NCBI RefSeq assembly: GCF_010020825.1
Contig: NZ_JAACJE010000001.1
Location: 2,480,001-2,544,000, forward strand
Reading direction: 5' to 3'
Source of the DNA: Acidovorax sp. 210-6
GTDB lineage: Bacteria > Pseudomonadota > Gammaproteobacteria > Burkholderiales > Burkholderiaceae_C
DNA length: 64,000 bases
Each line of letters begins with the position of its first letter. The stretch's first letter is position 1. Position numbers and translations under genes: made by a program. The notes beneath the pieces were generated by a model. It did no database searches. It worked only from the letters and a program-made list of their open reading frames with translations, and was not told the DNA's origin. This document shows, in pieces, positions 33,232 to 43,085 of this stretch.

Positions 33232-33289
33232 AGCCTAATACGGCCTCAGAGCTTATAAATATTGCGTAAGCAGCTATCTTTTTAATAGC
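33231..33289 (-). repeat. dispersed low-GC repeat, copy F (intergenic)
   Basis: On the minus strand it reads GCTATTAAAAAGATAGCTGC, then TTACGC, an AT-rich spacer, AAGCTCTGAGGCC and a short tail. It lies between the small hypothetical gene and the broken diguanylate cyclase, and is the only copy outside a gene. Confidence 0.8.
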
Positions 33290-33371
33290 ATTTGCGCGAG
33301 CCGAACGCGACGGGCGCTAACATGCGCTTACAAACCCGCCCCACGCCGCCGCGCGCGCGAGGATTCACGCC

Positions 33372-34214
33372 ATGTCGCCTTTCAAGCAGTTCATTTTTGG
33401 TGCCGCCCAGTTTCAGGAGCGCGAGGAATACCTCGAATTCCAATACAAGTTCCTGATCGTGCTGATCCTGGCCGTGATCGGGGCGGTGGGTTTCTTTCTG
33501 GGGGCGCTGTTGTGGGTGGAGCAAGCGCCTTCGCCCTCGCGCTTTGTGGCGCCCTACTCGGGCACCGAGCTGGTCGATGCGGTCATGGCCATGGGCTTGC
33601 TGGCCTTCTTGTTCCATGGGTACCGGGCGCGCTCCATGTCGTTCTACCACCGGCTGCAGGAGTCCAAGGAGCGCCTGCGTGCCATGGCGTCCACCGACGT
33701 GCTGACCGGGCTGCTCAATGCCCGTGCCTAATACGAGCGCTGCGATCAGTTCTTGCTTGCCACGCGGCGCAAGCGCTCACCGTTTGCAGTGCTGTTCATC
33801 GATCTGGACCACTTCAAGGCCATCAACGACCAGCACGGCCATGCCACGGGCGATGTGGTGTTGCAGTGTGTGGGGCGCCTGATTGCACAGAGCGTGCGCC
33901 AGTCGGATCTGGCCGGGCGCATTGGGGGCGAGGAGTTTGCGGTGCTGCTGCCCGATACCGATGCCCAGGGCGCCCTGGTGCTGGCCGAGGCGCTGCGCCG
34001 CGCCATCGAGGCGGCCCAGCCCGAGGCCCAGGGGCTGCGCCTGTCCATCAGTGCCAGCATTGGCGTGGCCCTTGGGGGCATGGCCGAGCAAAGCATGCAG
34101 GACATCCAGCACCAGGCCGACCTGGCCATGTACGAGGCCAAGGCGGCCGGGCGCAACCGCGTCACCCTGTTCAAACCGCCGCAGGCCGTGCCCAACCCCC
34201 TGGCCGCAGGGTGA
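33372..34214 (+). pseudogene. membrane diguanylate cyclase interrupted by an in-frame TAA
   Basis: The frame starting at 33372 (GAGG about 9 nt upstream) encodes two membrane segments (LIVLILAVIGAVGFFLGALLW; AVMAMGLLAFLF) and the start of a GGDEF domain (ASTDVLTGLLNARA). It then meets TAA at 33729-33731. The same frame continues at once with YERCDQFLLATRRK, FIDLDHFKAINDQHG, the intact motif GRIGGEEF and [13 protein letters not shown] to the stop at 34214. One base change (for example TAC to TAA) explains the break. A downstream TTG at 33753 could start a fragment lacking the first part of the domain. Intact length would be 280 residues. Confidence 0.85.
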
Positions 34215-34332
34215 GCGGCCGCCCCCTGTGTTCTGCCCCAGGGGCAGCCTGCTGACGCACGCACGCGCTGCGGCACAGCACGGGGTGGGGCCGCACTACA
34301 CTTGCGGGTTTTCCCTCTGCCGCTTTATTGCC

Positions 34333-35160
34333 ATGACGTACTGCGTCGCCATCAAACTCCACGCTGGGCTGGTGTTCCTGTCCGATTCGCGCACCAATGC
34401 CGGGCTGGACCAGATCAGCTCGTTCCGCAAGATGATGGTGTACGAGAAGCCGGACGATCGCTTCATGGTGCTGCTGTCGGCGGGCAACCTGAGCATTTCG
34501 CAGTCGGTGCGCGAGATTCTGCAAACCACGCAGATCAAGGACGAGCACGACGGCGAGCCCACCACCATCTGGAACGCGCGCAGCATGTTCGACGCCGCCC
34601 GCGTCTTGGGTGCAGCGGTGCGCCATGTGCACGAGCGCGATGGCGCATCGCTCAAGCGCTCTGGGCTGGACTTCAATGTGTCGCTGATCTTTGGCGGCCA
34701 GATCCGGGGCGAGGGCATGCGTCTGTTCCAGGTGTATTCGGCGGGCAATTTCATTGAGGCCACGTCCGAGACGCCCTACTTCCAGGTCGGCGAATCCAAA
34801 TACGGCAAGCCCGTGCTCGACCGCGTGATCACCCCCGACACCCCGCTGGACGAAGCCGCCAAGTGCGCGCTGGTATCCATGGACAGCACGCTCAAGTCCA
34901 ACCTCTCGGTGGGCCTGCCGCTGGATCTGGTGCTGTACGAGGTGGACCGTTTCACCTCAGACAAGATCGTGTGCATCGGCACCGACAACCCCTACTTCAC
35001 CATGCTGCGCGAGCGCTGGGGGGAAAAGCTGCGCCAGGTGTTCGACAGCATCGAAAGCCCCAACTGGAGCGGCGGCGCGACCGAGGTGCCGATCGTGGTG
35101 CCGCACGCGCAGTGCAAGCCGCTCAAGAAGATATCGACCCCGCAGGACAAGCTGGTCTAG
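34333..35160 (+). CDS. Anbu-type proteasome-like peptidase
   Basis: This 275-residue protein resembles Anbu, the bacterial ancestral-beta-subunit relative of the proteasome and HslV. It begins MTYCVAIKLHAGLVFLSDSRTNAG, so removal of Met would expose the catalytic threonine. It also has FMVLLSAGNLS and NVSLIFGGQ. Anbu genes usually sit with a transglutaminase-like protease, an alpha-E protein and an ATP-grasp protein; none is near here. The ATG at 34333 is fixed by the family N-terminus; the longer frame is a shadow of the preceding gene. A TACACT -10-like box is at 34296-34301. Confidence 0.87.
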   Translation: MTYCVAIKLHAGLVFLSDSRTNAGLDQISSFRKMMVYEKPDDRFMVLLSAGNLSISQSVREILQTTQIKDEHDGEPTTIWNARSMFDAARVLGAAVRHVHERDGASLKRSGLDFNVSLIFGGQIRGEGMRLFQVYSAGNFIEATSETPYFQVGESKYGKPVLDRVITPDTPLDEAAKCALVSMDSTLKSNLSVGLPLDLVLYEVDRFTSDKIVCIGTDNPYFTMLRERWGEKLRQVFDSIESPNWSGGATEVPIVVPHAQCKPLKKISTPQDKLV

Positions 35161-35173
35161 AACCTCTCTCAGA

Positions 35174-35989
35174 ATGAACCGCATCGTCTTTTCCCACGGC
35201 AACAGCTTTCCGTCGGGCACCTACAGCGTCCTGTTTGAGCACCTGCGCGCGCGCGGCTTTGAGGTAAGCGCGGTGGACCGCTTCGGCCACGACCCGCGCT
35301 TTCCCGTCACCGACAACTGGCCGCACCTGGTGGAGCAACTGGCCGAGTTTGCCGCCGAGCGGGTGCGCACATCGGGCGGCCCGGTGTACCTGGTGGGCCA
35401 TTCGCTGGGCGGCATCCTCAGCGTCATGGCCGCCGCCCGCCACCCCGAGCTGGCGCGCGGCGTGCTGATGCTGGACTCCCCGCTGCTGGGCGGCTGGCGC
35501 GCCACCACCGTGGGTGCCGCCAAGCGCACGCAGGTGATCGGCGCCATCTCACCCGCCCGCGTGAGCCGCATGCGCCGCAACAGCTGGCACAGCACCGAAG
35601 AGGCCTACGAGCATTTCCGCAAGAAAAAAGCCTTTGCCCGCTGGGACCCACAGGTGCTGCGCGACTACGTGACCCATGGCCTGTACGACGAGGATGACCG
35701 CCGCGTGCTCGCCTTCGACCGCGCGGTGGAAAGCGCCATCTACAACACCATGCCACACCACCTGGGCAGCCTGCTGCGCAAGCACCCCCTGCGCTGCCCG
35801 GCCGCCTTCATCGGAGGGCGTGCCTCGGTGGAAATGCGCCAGGCCGGCATGGGCCTGACCGAGCGCGTGACCCAGGGGCGGATGATGATGCTGGACGGCA
35901 CCCACCTCTTCCCCATGGAAAAGCCCCTGGTCACCGCTGCCGCCGTCGAAGCCGCGCTGCGCAACCTGGCCTCCATCACGCACGACTGA
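35174..35989 (+). CDS. alpha/beta-fold hydrolase
   Basis: This 271-residue protein has an alpha/beta hydrolase fold: an oxyanion loop region (FSHGNSFPSGTY), the nucleophile elbow GHSLGG near residue 77, an acid region and a C-terminal histidine (DGTHLFPME). The substrate is unknown. It starts 13 bp after the Anbu gene in the same direction, so the two are probably co-transcribed; whether they share a function is open. Confidence 0.87.
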   Translation: MNRIVFSHGNSFPSGTYSVLFEHLRARGFEVSAVDRFGHDPRFPVTDNWPHLVEQLAEFAAERVRTSGGPVYLVGHSLGGILSVMAAARHPELARGVLMLDSPLLGGWRATTVGAAKRTQVIGAISPARVSRMRRNSWHSTEEAYEHFRKKKAFARWDPQVLRDYVTHGLYDEDDRRVLAFDRAVESAIYNTMPHHLGSLLRKHPLRCPAAFIGGRASVEMRQAGMGLTERVTQGRMMMLDGTHLFPMEKPLVTAAAVEAALRNLASITHD

Positions 35990-36134
35990 GCGTCTGTCCG
36001 CGCCCCTCGCGGTGCGCGCTGCCCCTGCGGCCTGTGCCCCAACGGCATTTGGCCTACACTTTGTCACATTCGTGTGCCCCTGCGGGGTGCACACTCCTTT
36101 CGGCCGTGCCACCCTTGCCCCCGCTGCCCCGCCC

Positions 36135-37925
36135 ATGACACGCGCGTTTGTGCCCTGGTTCCTGACCCTTGCAGCGCAGCCCCTGCGCGGCGGGCTGTGG
36201 CGCGTGGCCGCGTTGCTGGCGCTGTGGCTGGGTTGCGCCAACGTACAGGCGCAACCCGCGCCGCTGCAATTGCAGGCCCAGCAGCCTGCCGCCGGACTGT
36301 GGCAGTCCCTGCAGATGCTGCCCGACCCCGAGCAACGCTACACCGCACAGGAGCTGCTGCAGGGTGGCCCCGCCTTTGGCCCCATGCCGCCCACCCAGGG
36401 CACGCTGGGCGTGCGCGCGGAGCCCGTCTGGCTGCGCCTGCCGCTGGAGCTGGCGACCAGTGCCCCTGGCCGCTGGGTGCTGGACATCGACTACGCGCCG
36501 CTGCAACGCATCGACCTGGTGCTGGCCAGCGGCGGCCGCATCGTGCAGCAGGCCGCGCTGGGCAGCCATGTGCCCTTTGCACAGCGCCCGCTGCCCACCC
36601 GCTCGCACGCGGTGGAGCTGGATCTGCAACCCGGCGTGGCCTACGAGCTGCTGCTGCGCGTGCAGACCCAGGGCGCCATGGTGCTGCCGCTGCGCCTGTC
36701 CCCCCCGGCCATGCACGCCGAACACGCTTTGCGCGAACAGATGCTGCAAGGCCTGCTCACAGGTCTGGCGCTGTGCCTGTGGATCTACAGCCTGGCGCAG
36801 TGGGTCAACCAGCGCGAGGTGCTGTTCCTTCAGTACACCTTGCTGATTTCGGGCAGCCTGCTGTTCTCGCTGCATTTCTTTGGCGTGGGGGCGCAGTACC
36901 TGTGGGTCGGCCTGCCCTGGTTCGAGCAGCACGCCAGCGGCATGTCGGCCCTGATGGCGACCTGCGGCTCTTTCTTGTTCATAGGCCAGGCCCTGGCGGC
37001 GGGCAACCCACGCAACCGGCTGATGCGCGCCATGCGCTGGGGCGCCGCGGGCACGGCGCTGCTGGCCCTGGCCTTTGCGCTCGACCTGTTCGACACCCGC
37101 GTGCTGGCGGCCATCGTCAGCGTGCTGGGCCTGGTGCCTGCACTCATGGGCATTCCCGGTGCCGTGGCGCGCATGCGCCAGGGCGATGCGGTGGGCGGCA
37201 CGCTGCTGCTGGCCTGGCTGGTGTACTTCGTGGCCACGGCCACGGTGATTGGCGTGATCCGGGGCTGGGTGCCGGTCAACTTTTGGACGCTGCATTCCTT
37301 CCAGTTCGGCGCCACGCTGGACATGCTGCTGTTCATGCGCGTGCTGGGCCTGCGCTCCAAAGCCCTGCGCCTGGCCGCCGAAAACGCCCGCACCGAGCGC
37401 GACACCCTGCACTGGCTGGCCCACACCGACCCCCTGACCAACCTGCCCAACCGCCGCGGCATGCAGGAAGCCCTGTCCAACGCCCTGCGGCTGTGCTGCC
37501 ACGAGCAGCAACTGGCCGTGTACCTGTTGGACCTGGACGGCTTCAAGCCCGTTAACGACGAGCACGGCCACGATGTGGGCGATGAACTGCTGGTTGCCGT
37601 GGCCCGCCGCCTGCAAGGCCATGTGCGCGCCACCGACCTAGTGGCACGCCTGGGGGGCGACGAATTTGTGGTAGTGGCCAGCGCATTGGAAAGCCCCGCA
37701 CAGGCACACGACCTGGCGAACAAGCTGCTGGATGCATTCCATGCCCCCTTCACCCTGTCGTCCACCAAAGTGCAGGTGGGCCTGACCATTGGGTACGCAC
37801 TGGCGCCGCTGGACGCCTACGACGCTGCCAGCCTGCTCAAGCTGGCCGATGCCGCCATGTACCAGGGGAAACAGAACGGCAAGTTCCGCGTGCAGCGCAG
37901 CACCGAGCAGTTGGCAATGCCCTGA
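36135..37925 (+). CDS. 7TM-DISM sensor diguanylate cyclase
   Basis: This 596-residue protein has a signal-like N-terminus and a periplasmic 7TMR-DISM extracellular-type domain (about 40-200, with WLRLPLEL and DIDYAPLQRIDL). Seven membrane segments (about 205-405) and a GGDEF domain follow (HTDPLTNLPNRRG; intact motif ARLGGDEF). It should make cyclic di-GMP in response to a periplasmic ligand. The ATG at 36135 fits the signal sequence; the upstream frame lacks similarity. A TACACT -10-like box lies near 36054. It converges on the mipA-like gene. Confidence 0.9.
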   Translation: MTRAFVPWFLTLAAQPLRGGLWRVAALLALWLGCANVQAQPAPLQLQAQQPAAGLWQSLQMLPDPEQRYTAQELLQGGPAFGPMPPTQGTLGVRAEPVWLRLPLELATSAPGRWVLDIDYAPLQRIDLVLASGGRIVQQAALGSHVPFAQRPLPTRSHAVELDLQPGVAYELLLRVQTQGAMVLPLRLSPPAMHAEHALREQMLQGLLTGLALCLWIYSLAQWVNQREVLFLQYTLLISGSLLFSLHFFGVGAQYLWVGLPWFEQHASGMSALMATCGSFLFIGQALAAGNPRNRLMRAMRWGAAGTALLALAFALDLFDTRVLAAIVSVLGLVPALMGIPGAVARMRQGDAVGGTLLLAWLVYFVATATVIGVIRGWVPVNFWTLHSFQFGATLDMLLFMRVLGLRSKALRLAAENARTERDTLHWLAHTDPLTNLPNRRGMQEALSNALRLCCHEQQLAVYLLDLDGFKPVNDEHGHDVGDELLVAVARRLQGHVRATDLVARLGGDEFVVVASALESPAQAHDLANKLLDAFHAPFTLSSTKVQVGLTIGYALAPLDAYDAASLLKLADAAMYQGKQNGKFRVQRSTEQLAMP

Positions 37926-37949
37926 GAGCCTGTCCAGGCTCTGGGAGCC

Positions 37950-38792
37950 TCAGCGGCAGCAGCGGTAGGCCAGGCCCAGGCTGATGCCGTAGTTGTCGGG
38001 CTTGACCGCCAGCGGGCTGCGCCGGGCGTTGCCACGCAGTTGCGAATAGCGCACGCCGCCAAACACCACCCAGCGGTCAGACACCGCGCTCTTGAACTCC
38101 AGCCCCACGTCCTGGCTGAAAAGCCCGCCCCCCGGCACATAGGCGGGCAAAGGTGTGCTCACCCCGGAGGCACTGAGCGGCACGCCCATGCGGCCTTGCA
38201 TGTAGGTGCTGTCGGCCAGCGTGAAGCCCAGGGCAAAAGCGATTTCACTGTAGGGGCTGACCTGGATTTCATAGCGCGCCGTGGTCTGGAGCGTGGCCCC
38301 GCCATCGCGGCCCAGCAGGTCCTGGCTCAGGGTGGACCGCACCGAGGCATGCTTGTTGAAGTCATAGATGACGCTCAGGCGCCCGCGCAAGGTGCGCTCC
38401 ACGTCGGGCAGGCCCTGGAGCATCGGCTCGTCACTGCCCTTGCGGCCGCCATCCATGCGCAGACCGGCGCTCAGGCGCAGGTTTTCCCACTGCAGGAGCT
38501 TGGCGGTCACGCCGGAGTCGCGTGCGTCCAGGTCAAAGTCCAGCAAAGAACCACCGCCGCCCGAGCTGAGGGTGAAACGCCCCACCTCCAGCCCGATGAC
38601 GGGCCGGATGCCCGTGCTGCGCTCGGTGCTGCCGGGATAGCTGGCTCCGTTGCTGATCGACGCCCCCAGCGACCAGGTGTAGCCAGAGCGACTTTCCTCG
38701 GGTACGGGCATGCGCAGTTGCGCCGTCGCCAGCGCAGGCAGCGCCAGGCCCAGCGCCAAGGCCCAGGGAGCACAGGTGATAGAGCGTTGCAT
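37950..38792 (-). CDS. MipA/OmpV family outer-membrane protein
   Basis: This 280-residue protein has a signal peptide (WALALGLALPALATAQ) and the beta-barrel pattern of the MipA/OmpV family. The family segments are SLGASISNGASYPGSTERSTGIRP and the late YVPGGGLFSQDVGLEF. MipA was first described as a scaffold linking murein enzymes; most relatives have no known role. It ends in YRCCR instead of the usual aromatic residue. The ATG at 38792 starts the signal peptide; the upstream frame overlaps uppP. It lies 29 bp after uppP in the same direction. Confidence 0.85.
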   Translation of the reverse strand: MQRSITCAPWALALGLALPALATAQLRMPVPEESRSGYTWSLGASISNGASYPGSTERSTGIRPVIGLEVGRFTLSSGGGGSLLDFDLDARDSGVTAKLLQWENLRLSAGLRMDGGRKGSDEPMLQGLPDVERTLRGRLSVIYDFNKHASVRSTLSQDLLGRDGGATLQTTARYEIQVSPYSEIAFALGFTLADSTYMQGRMGVPLSASGVSTPLPAYVPGGGLFSQDVGLEFKSAVSDRWVVFGGVRYSQLRGNARRSPLAVKPDNYGISLGLAYRCCR

Positions 38793-38821
38793 GGTGGAGA
38801 TTATCAACCGATCCAAGGGCA

Positions 38822-39646
38822 TCAGGCGCTCCAGGGAATCCATCCCGTCCAGGCCGTCACCAGCACCAGCAGGCCAAAGGCTATGCGGTACCAGGCAAAG
38901 GGCACAAAGCTGTGCGTGCTGATATAGCGCAGCAACCAGCGCACACACAGCCAGGCACTCACAAACGAAAAGAACAGCCCGACGGCGAACATGGGCAGGT
39001 CGGCCACCTGCAGCAGCTCACGCTCCTTGTACAGGCTGTACACCCCGGCGCCGATGAGTGTGGGAATGGCCAGAAAGAACGAATAGTCCGTGGCTGCCTT
39101 GCGCGACAGGCCCAGCAGCATGCCGCCAATGATGGTGGCACCGCTGCGGCTGGTGCCCGGCACCATCGCCAGGCACTGCACCAGGCCCACCTTGAGCGCA
39201 TCGATCGGCCCCATGTCGTCCACTTCGGCAATGCGCGTGGCCGACTGCGGGCGTCGCTCGGCCCACAGGATGATGAAGCCGCCGAGGATGAAGGTGCTGG
39301 CCACCACGGTGGGCGTGAACAAATGCGCCTTGATGGCCTTGCCCAGCAGCAGCCCCAACAGCACCGCCGGGAAAAAACCAATCAGCACATTGAGCGCAAA
39401 GCGCTGCGCACTGCGCTGGCTGGGCAGTGCCACCAAGGTGGCACGAATCTTCTGCCAGTACACCAGGATGACGGCAAAGATGGCCCCGGTCTGGATGGCG
39501 ATGTCAAAGACCTTGGCCTTGGCATCATCAAAACCCAGCAAGGCCCCCGCCAGGATCAGGTGGCCCGTGGAGGATATGGGAAGAAACTCGGTCAGGCCCT
39601 CGACCACACCCATGATGGCGGCCTTGACCAGCAATACGATGTCCAC
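38822..39646 (-). CDS. uppP: undecaprenyl-diphosphatase
   Basis: This 274-residue membrane enzyme (BacA/UppP) recycles undecaprenyl diphosphate, the lipid carrier of peptidoglycan synthesis. Both catalytic regions are intact: [20 protein letters not shown] near the N-terminus and the [13 protein letters not shown] block in the middle. Its length and hydrophobic profile are normal. It is followed by the mipA-like gene, which may share its transcript, a sensible pairing since both concern the cell envelope. Confidence 0.96.
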   Translation of the reverse strand: MDIVLLVKAAIMGVVEGLTEFLPISSTGHLILAGALLGFDDAKAKVFDIAIQTGAIFAVILVYWQKIRATLVALPSQRSAQRFALNVLIGFFPAVLLGLLLGKAIKAHLFTPTVVASTFILGGFIILWAERRPQSATRIAEVDDMGPIDALKVGLVQCLAMVPGTSRSGATIIGGMLLGLSRKAATDYSFFLAIPTLIGAGVYSLYKERELLQVADLPMFAVGLFFSFVSAWLCVRWLLRYISTHSFVPFAWYRIAFGLLVLVTAWTGWIPWSA

Positions 39647-39717
39647 GCGCGTCCTTGTTCAATCAATGCGAAAGCGCGGATTATGTCCGCTGGGAGCCGC
39701 CCTGCCCCCGCCAACGA

Positions 39718-41016
39718 TCACAGCTCGCTGACCGGGATCTGCCGGGTGGCCACGATCTTGTCGATGGTCTTGCCGTCCATGTCCACCACCTCGAAGGTCC
39801 AGCCCTCCCAGGTCACGGTGTCGGTCTCCTTGGGCAGCCGTCCCGTCAGCAGCATCAGCATGCCGCTCAGGGTGTGGTAGCGGCCGCGCTCCTCTTCCGG
39901 AACGCTGTCCAGGTTCAGGCGGTCCTTGAGTTCGGGCACCGGAATATGCCCATCGAGCAGCCAGCTTCCGTCCTCACGCTGCACGGCCCACGAGGTCTCC
40001 GGATCGCGGGGCTGGAACTCGCCGGTGATGGCTTCGATCAGGTCCTGCAGCGTGACAATGCCCTGCACTTCGCCGTACTCGTCGATGACGAAGGCCATGT
40101 GCACATCCGACAGACGAAAGTTGTCCAGCAACTCCATGCCGGTGATGGTTTCCGGAACGTACAGCGCCGCCTGCAGGGGCTGGTCCGCCAGCCCGTGCCC
40201 GTGTTCCTTGAGCCTGCGCGAGAGCCACTGCCGGGCATTGACCACGCCCAGAATATTGTCCATGCCGCCGCGCACCACCGGAAAGCGCGCGTGGTCCGAT
40301 GTGTCGATGCGTTGAAGGTTCTCTTCAAACGACGCATCCATGTCCAGGCACACCACGTCGCCCCGCGGCACCATCAGGGAGCCAATCTGCCGGTCATCAA
40401 GCCGGAACACGTTCCGGACCATGGTGTGCTCGTGCGACTCGATGACACCAGCCGTCGTGCCCTCGACGAGCATGGCGTGGATCTCTTCCTCGGTCACGGG
40501 GCTGCCGCTGGTCTCCTTGACCCCCAGCAAACGCAACAACGTGCGGGTGGAGGTGGACAGCAGGATCACAAAAGGCTTGGTGGCGACCGCCAGCAGGTGG
40601 ATGGGCCGTGCCACCAACCGCGCAAACAATTCGGGGTACGACTGGCCAATGCGCTTGGGCACCAGTTCGCCCACCACGATGGAAAAATAGGTGATCACCA
40701 CCACCACCAGACCGGTGGCCGCATAGTCGGCATAGGGCAACGGCACCCCTGCAAGACCCAGCCATGCGGCCAGGGGGCCGGCCAAGGCAGCCTCGCCCAC
40801 GATGCCGTTGAGTACGCCAATCGACGTGATGCCGATCTGGATGGTGGACAGGAAACGCGTGGGGTCTTCGCCCAGCTTCACCGCAGCGGCCGCACCGCTG
40901 TCGCCCTCATCAATCAATTTCTGCAGGCGCGCCTTGCGCGCCGTGACCAAAGCGATCTCCGACATGGCAAAGAGACCGTTGAGACAGATGAGGGCAAACA
41001 GTATTGCTATTTCCAT
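39718..41016 (-). CDS. CNNM/CBS-domain membrane protein (hemolysin C / CorC family)
   Basis: This 432-residue protein has an N-terminal DUF21/CNNM membrane domain (LFALICLNGLFAMSEIALV, then ITSIGVLNGIVGEAALAG). A pair of CBS domains follows (LMVPRGDVVCLD; FVIDEYGEVQGIVTLQDLIEAITGE), then a CorC_HlyC transporter-associated domain (SWLLDGHIPVPELKDRLN). The family is linked to magnesium and cobalt efflux rather than haemolysis. It stands alone between uppP and the MacAB-type genes. Confidence 0.92.
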   Translation of the reverse strand: MEIAILFALICLNGLFAMSEIALVTARKARLQKLIDEGDSGAAAAVKLGEDPTRFLSTIQIGITSIGVLNGIVGEAALAGPLAAWLGLAGVPLPYADYAATGLVVVVITYFSIVVGELVPKRIGQSYPELFARLVARPIHLLAVATKPFVILLSTSTRTLLRLLGVKETSGSPVTEEEIHAMLVEGTTAGVIESHEHTMVRNVFRLDDRQIGSLMVPRGDVVCLDMDASFEENLQRIDTSDHARFPVVRGGMDNILGVVNARQWLSRRLKEHGHGLADQPLQAALYVPETITGMELLDNFRLSDVHMAFVIDEYGEVQGIVTLQDLIEAITGEFQPRDPETSWAVQREDGSWLLDGHIPVPELKDRLNLDSVPEEERGRYHTLSGMLMLLTGRLPKETDTVTWEGWTFEVVDMDGKTIDKIVATRQIPVSEL

Positions 41017-41105
41017 ACGACGGGCTTGTGTTTGCCCTGAGAGTCAAGAAGCAACGGATTGTACGAACTCGCCCCCCGCAAGCCTGCGTTGGCATGCCGA
41101 GATGC

Positions 41106-42331
<1,226 letters not shown>

Positions 42332-42335
<4 letters not shown>

Positions 42336-43072
42336 GCGCGCCCCTGCGGCAGCGCCGCGCTGGTAGCCGCCTGCTGTGCATGGCCGGGCTGGGCCTGGTC
42401 CTGCACGATGGCGCCGTCGCGCAGCACGATGCAGCGGCGCGCCCAGGCGGCCACGTCGTGCTCGTGCGTGACCAGCACCACGGTGATGCCCTGGGCGTTG
42501 AGCTGCGCCAGCAAGGCCATGGTGTCCTCGGAGGTCTGCGAATCGAGTGCGCCCGTGGGCTCGTCGGCCAGGATGAGCGCGGGCTGCGTGACCAGGGCGC
42601 GCGCAATGGCCACGCGCTGCTGCTGCCCGCCCGACAGCTCCGCGGGGGTGTGCGCCGCGCGCTCGGCCAGGCCCACGCGCGCCAGCGCCGCGCGGGCGCG
42701 GGCCTGGCGCTCGGCCGGCTTGACACCGGCATAGACCAGGGGCAGTTCCACATTCTCCAGCGCGCTGGTGCGTGCCAGCAGGTTGAACTGCTGGAACACA
42801 AAGCCAATCCGCCGGTTGCGGATGGCAGCCAACGCATCAGGCGCCAGCGCATGCACGGCCTCGCCCGCCAGGTGGTAACTGCCGCCGTCGGGCAGGTCCA
42901 GGCAACCCAGAATGTGCATGAGCGTGGACTTGCCCGAGCCCGAGGCGCCCATGATGGCGACGAACTCGCCCGCGTCGATCTGCAGCGACACGCCGCGCAG
43001 CGCGTGCACGGTCTGCCCGCCCATGGCGTAGGCCTTGGTGAGCGCCTGCGCGTCGATCAGGGGTGGAGCCAT
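42332..43072 (-). CDS. MacB-type ABC transporter ATP-binding protein
   Basis: This 246-residue ATPase has Walker A GASGSGKST, the family block HILGCLDLPDGGSY, NRRIGFVFQQFNLL, signature LSGGQQQRVAIARAL, Walker B LILADEPTGALD and an H-loop (VTHEHDVA). It is of the LolD/MacB type. The ATG at 43072 starts MAPPLIDAQALTKAY; the longer frame overlaps macA. It sits between the adaptor (13 bp gap) and the permease (4-bp overlap). Confidence 0.93.
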
Positions 43073-43085
43073 GCGCAAGCCTTGC

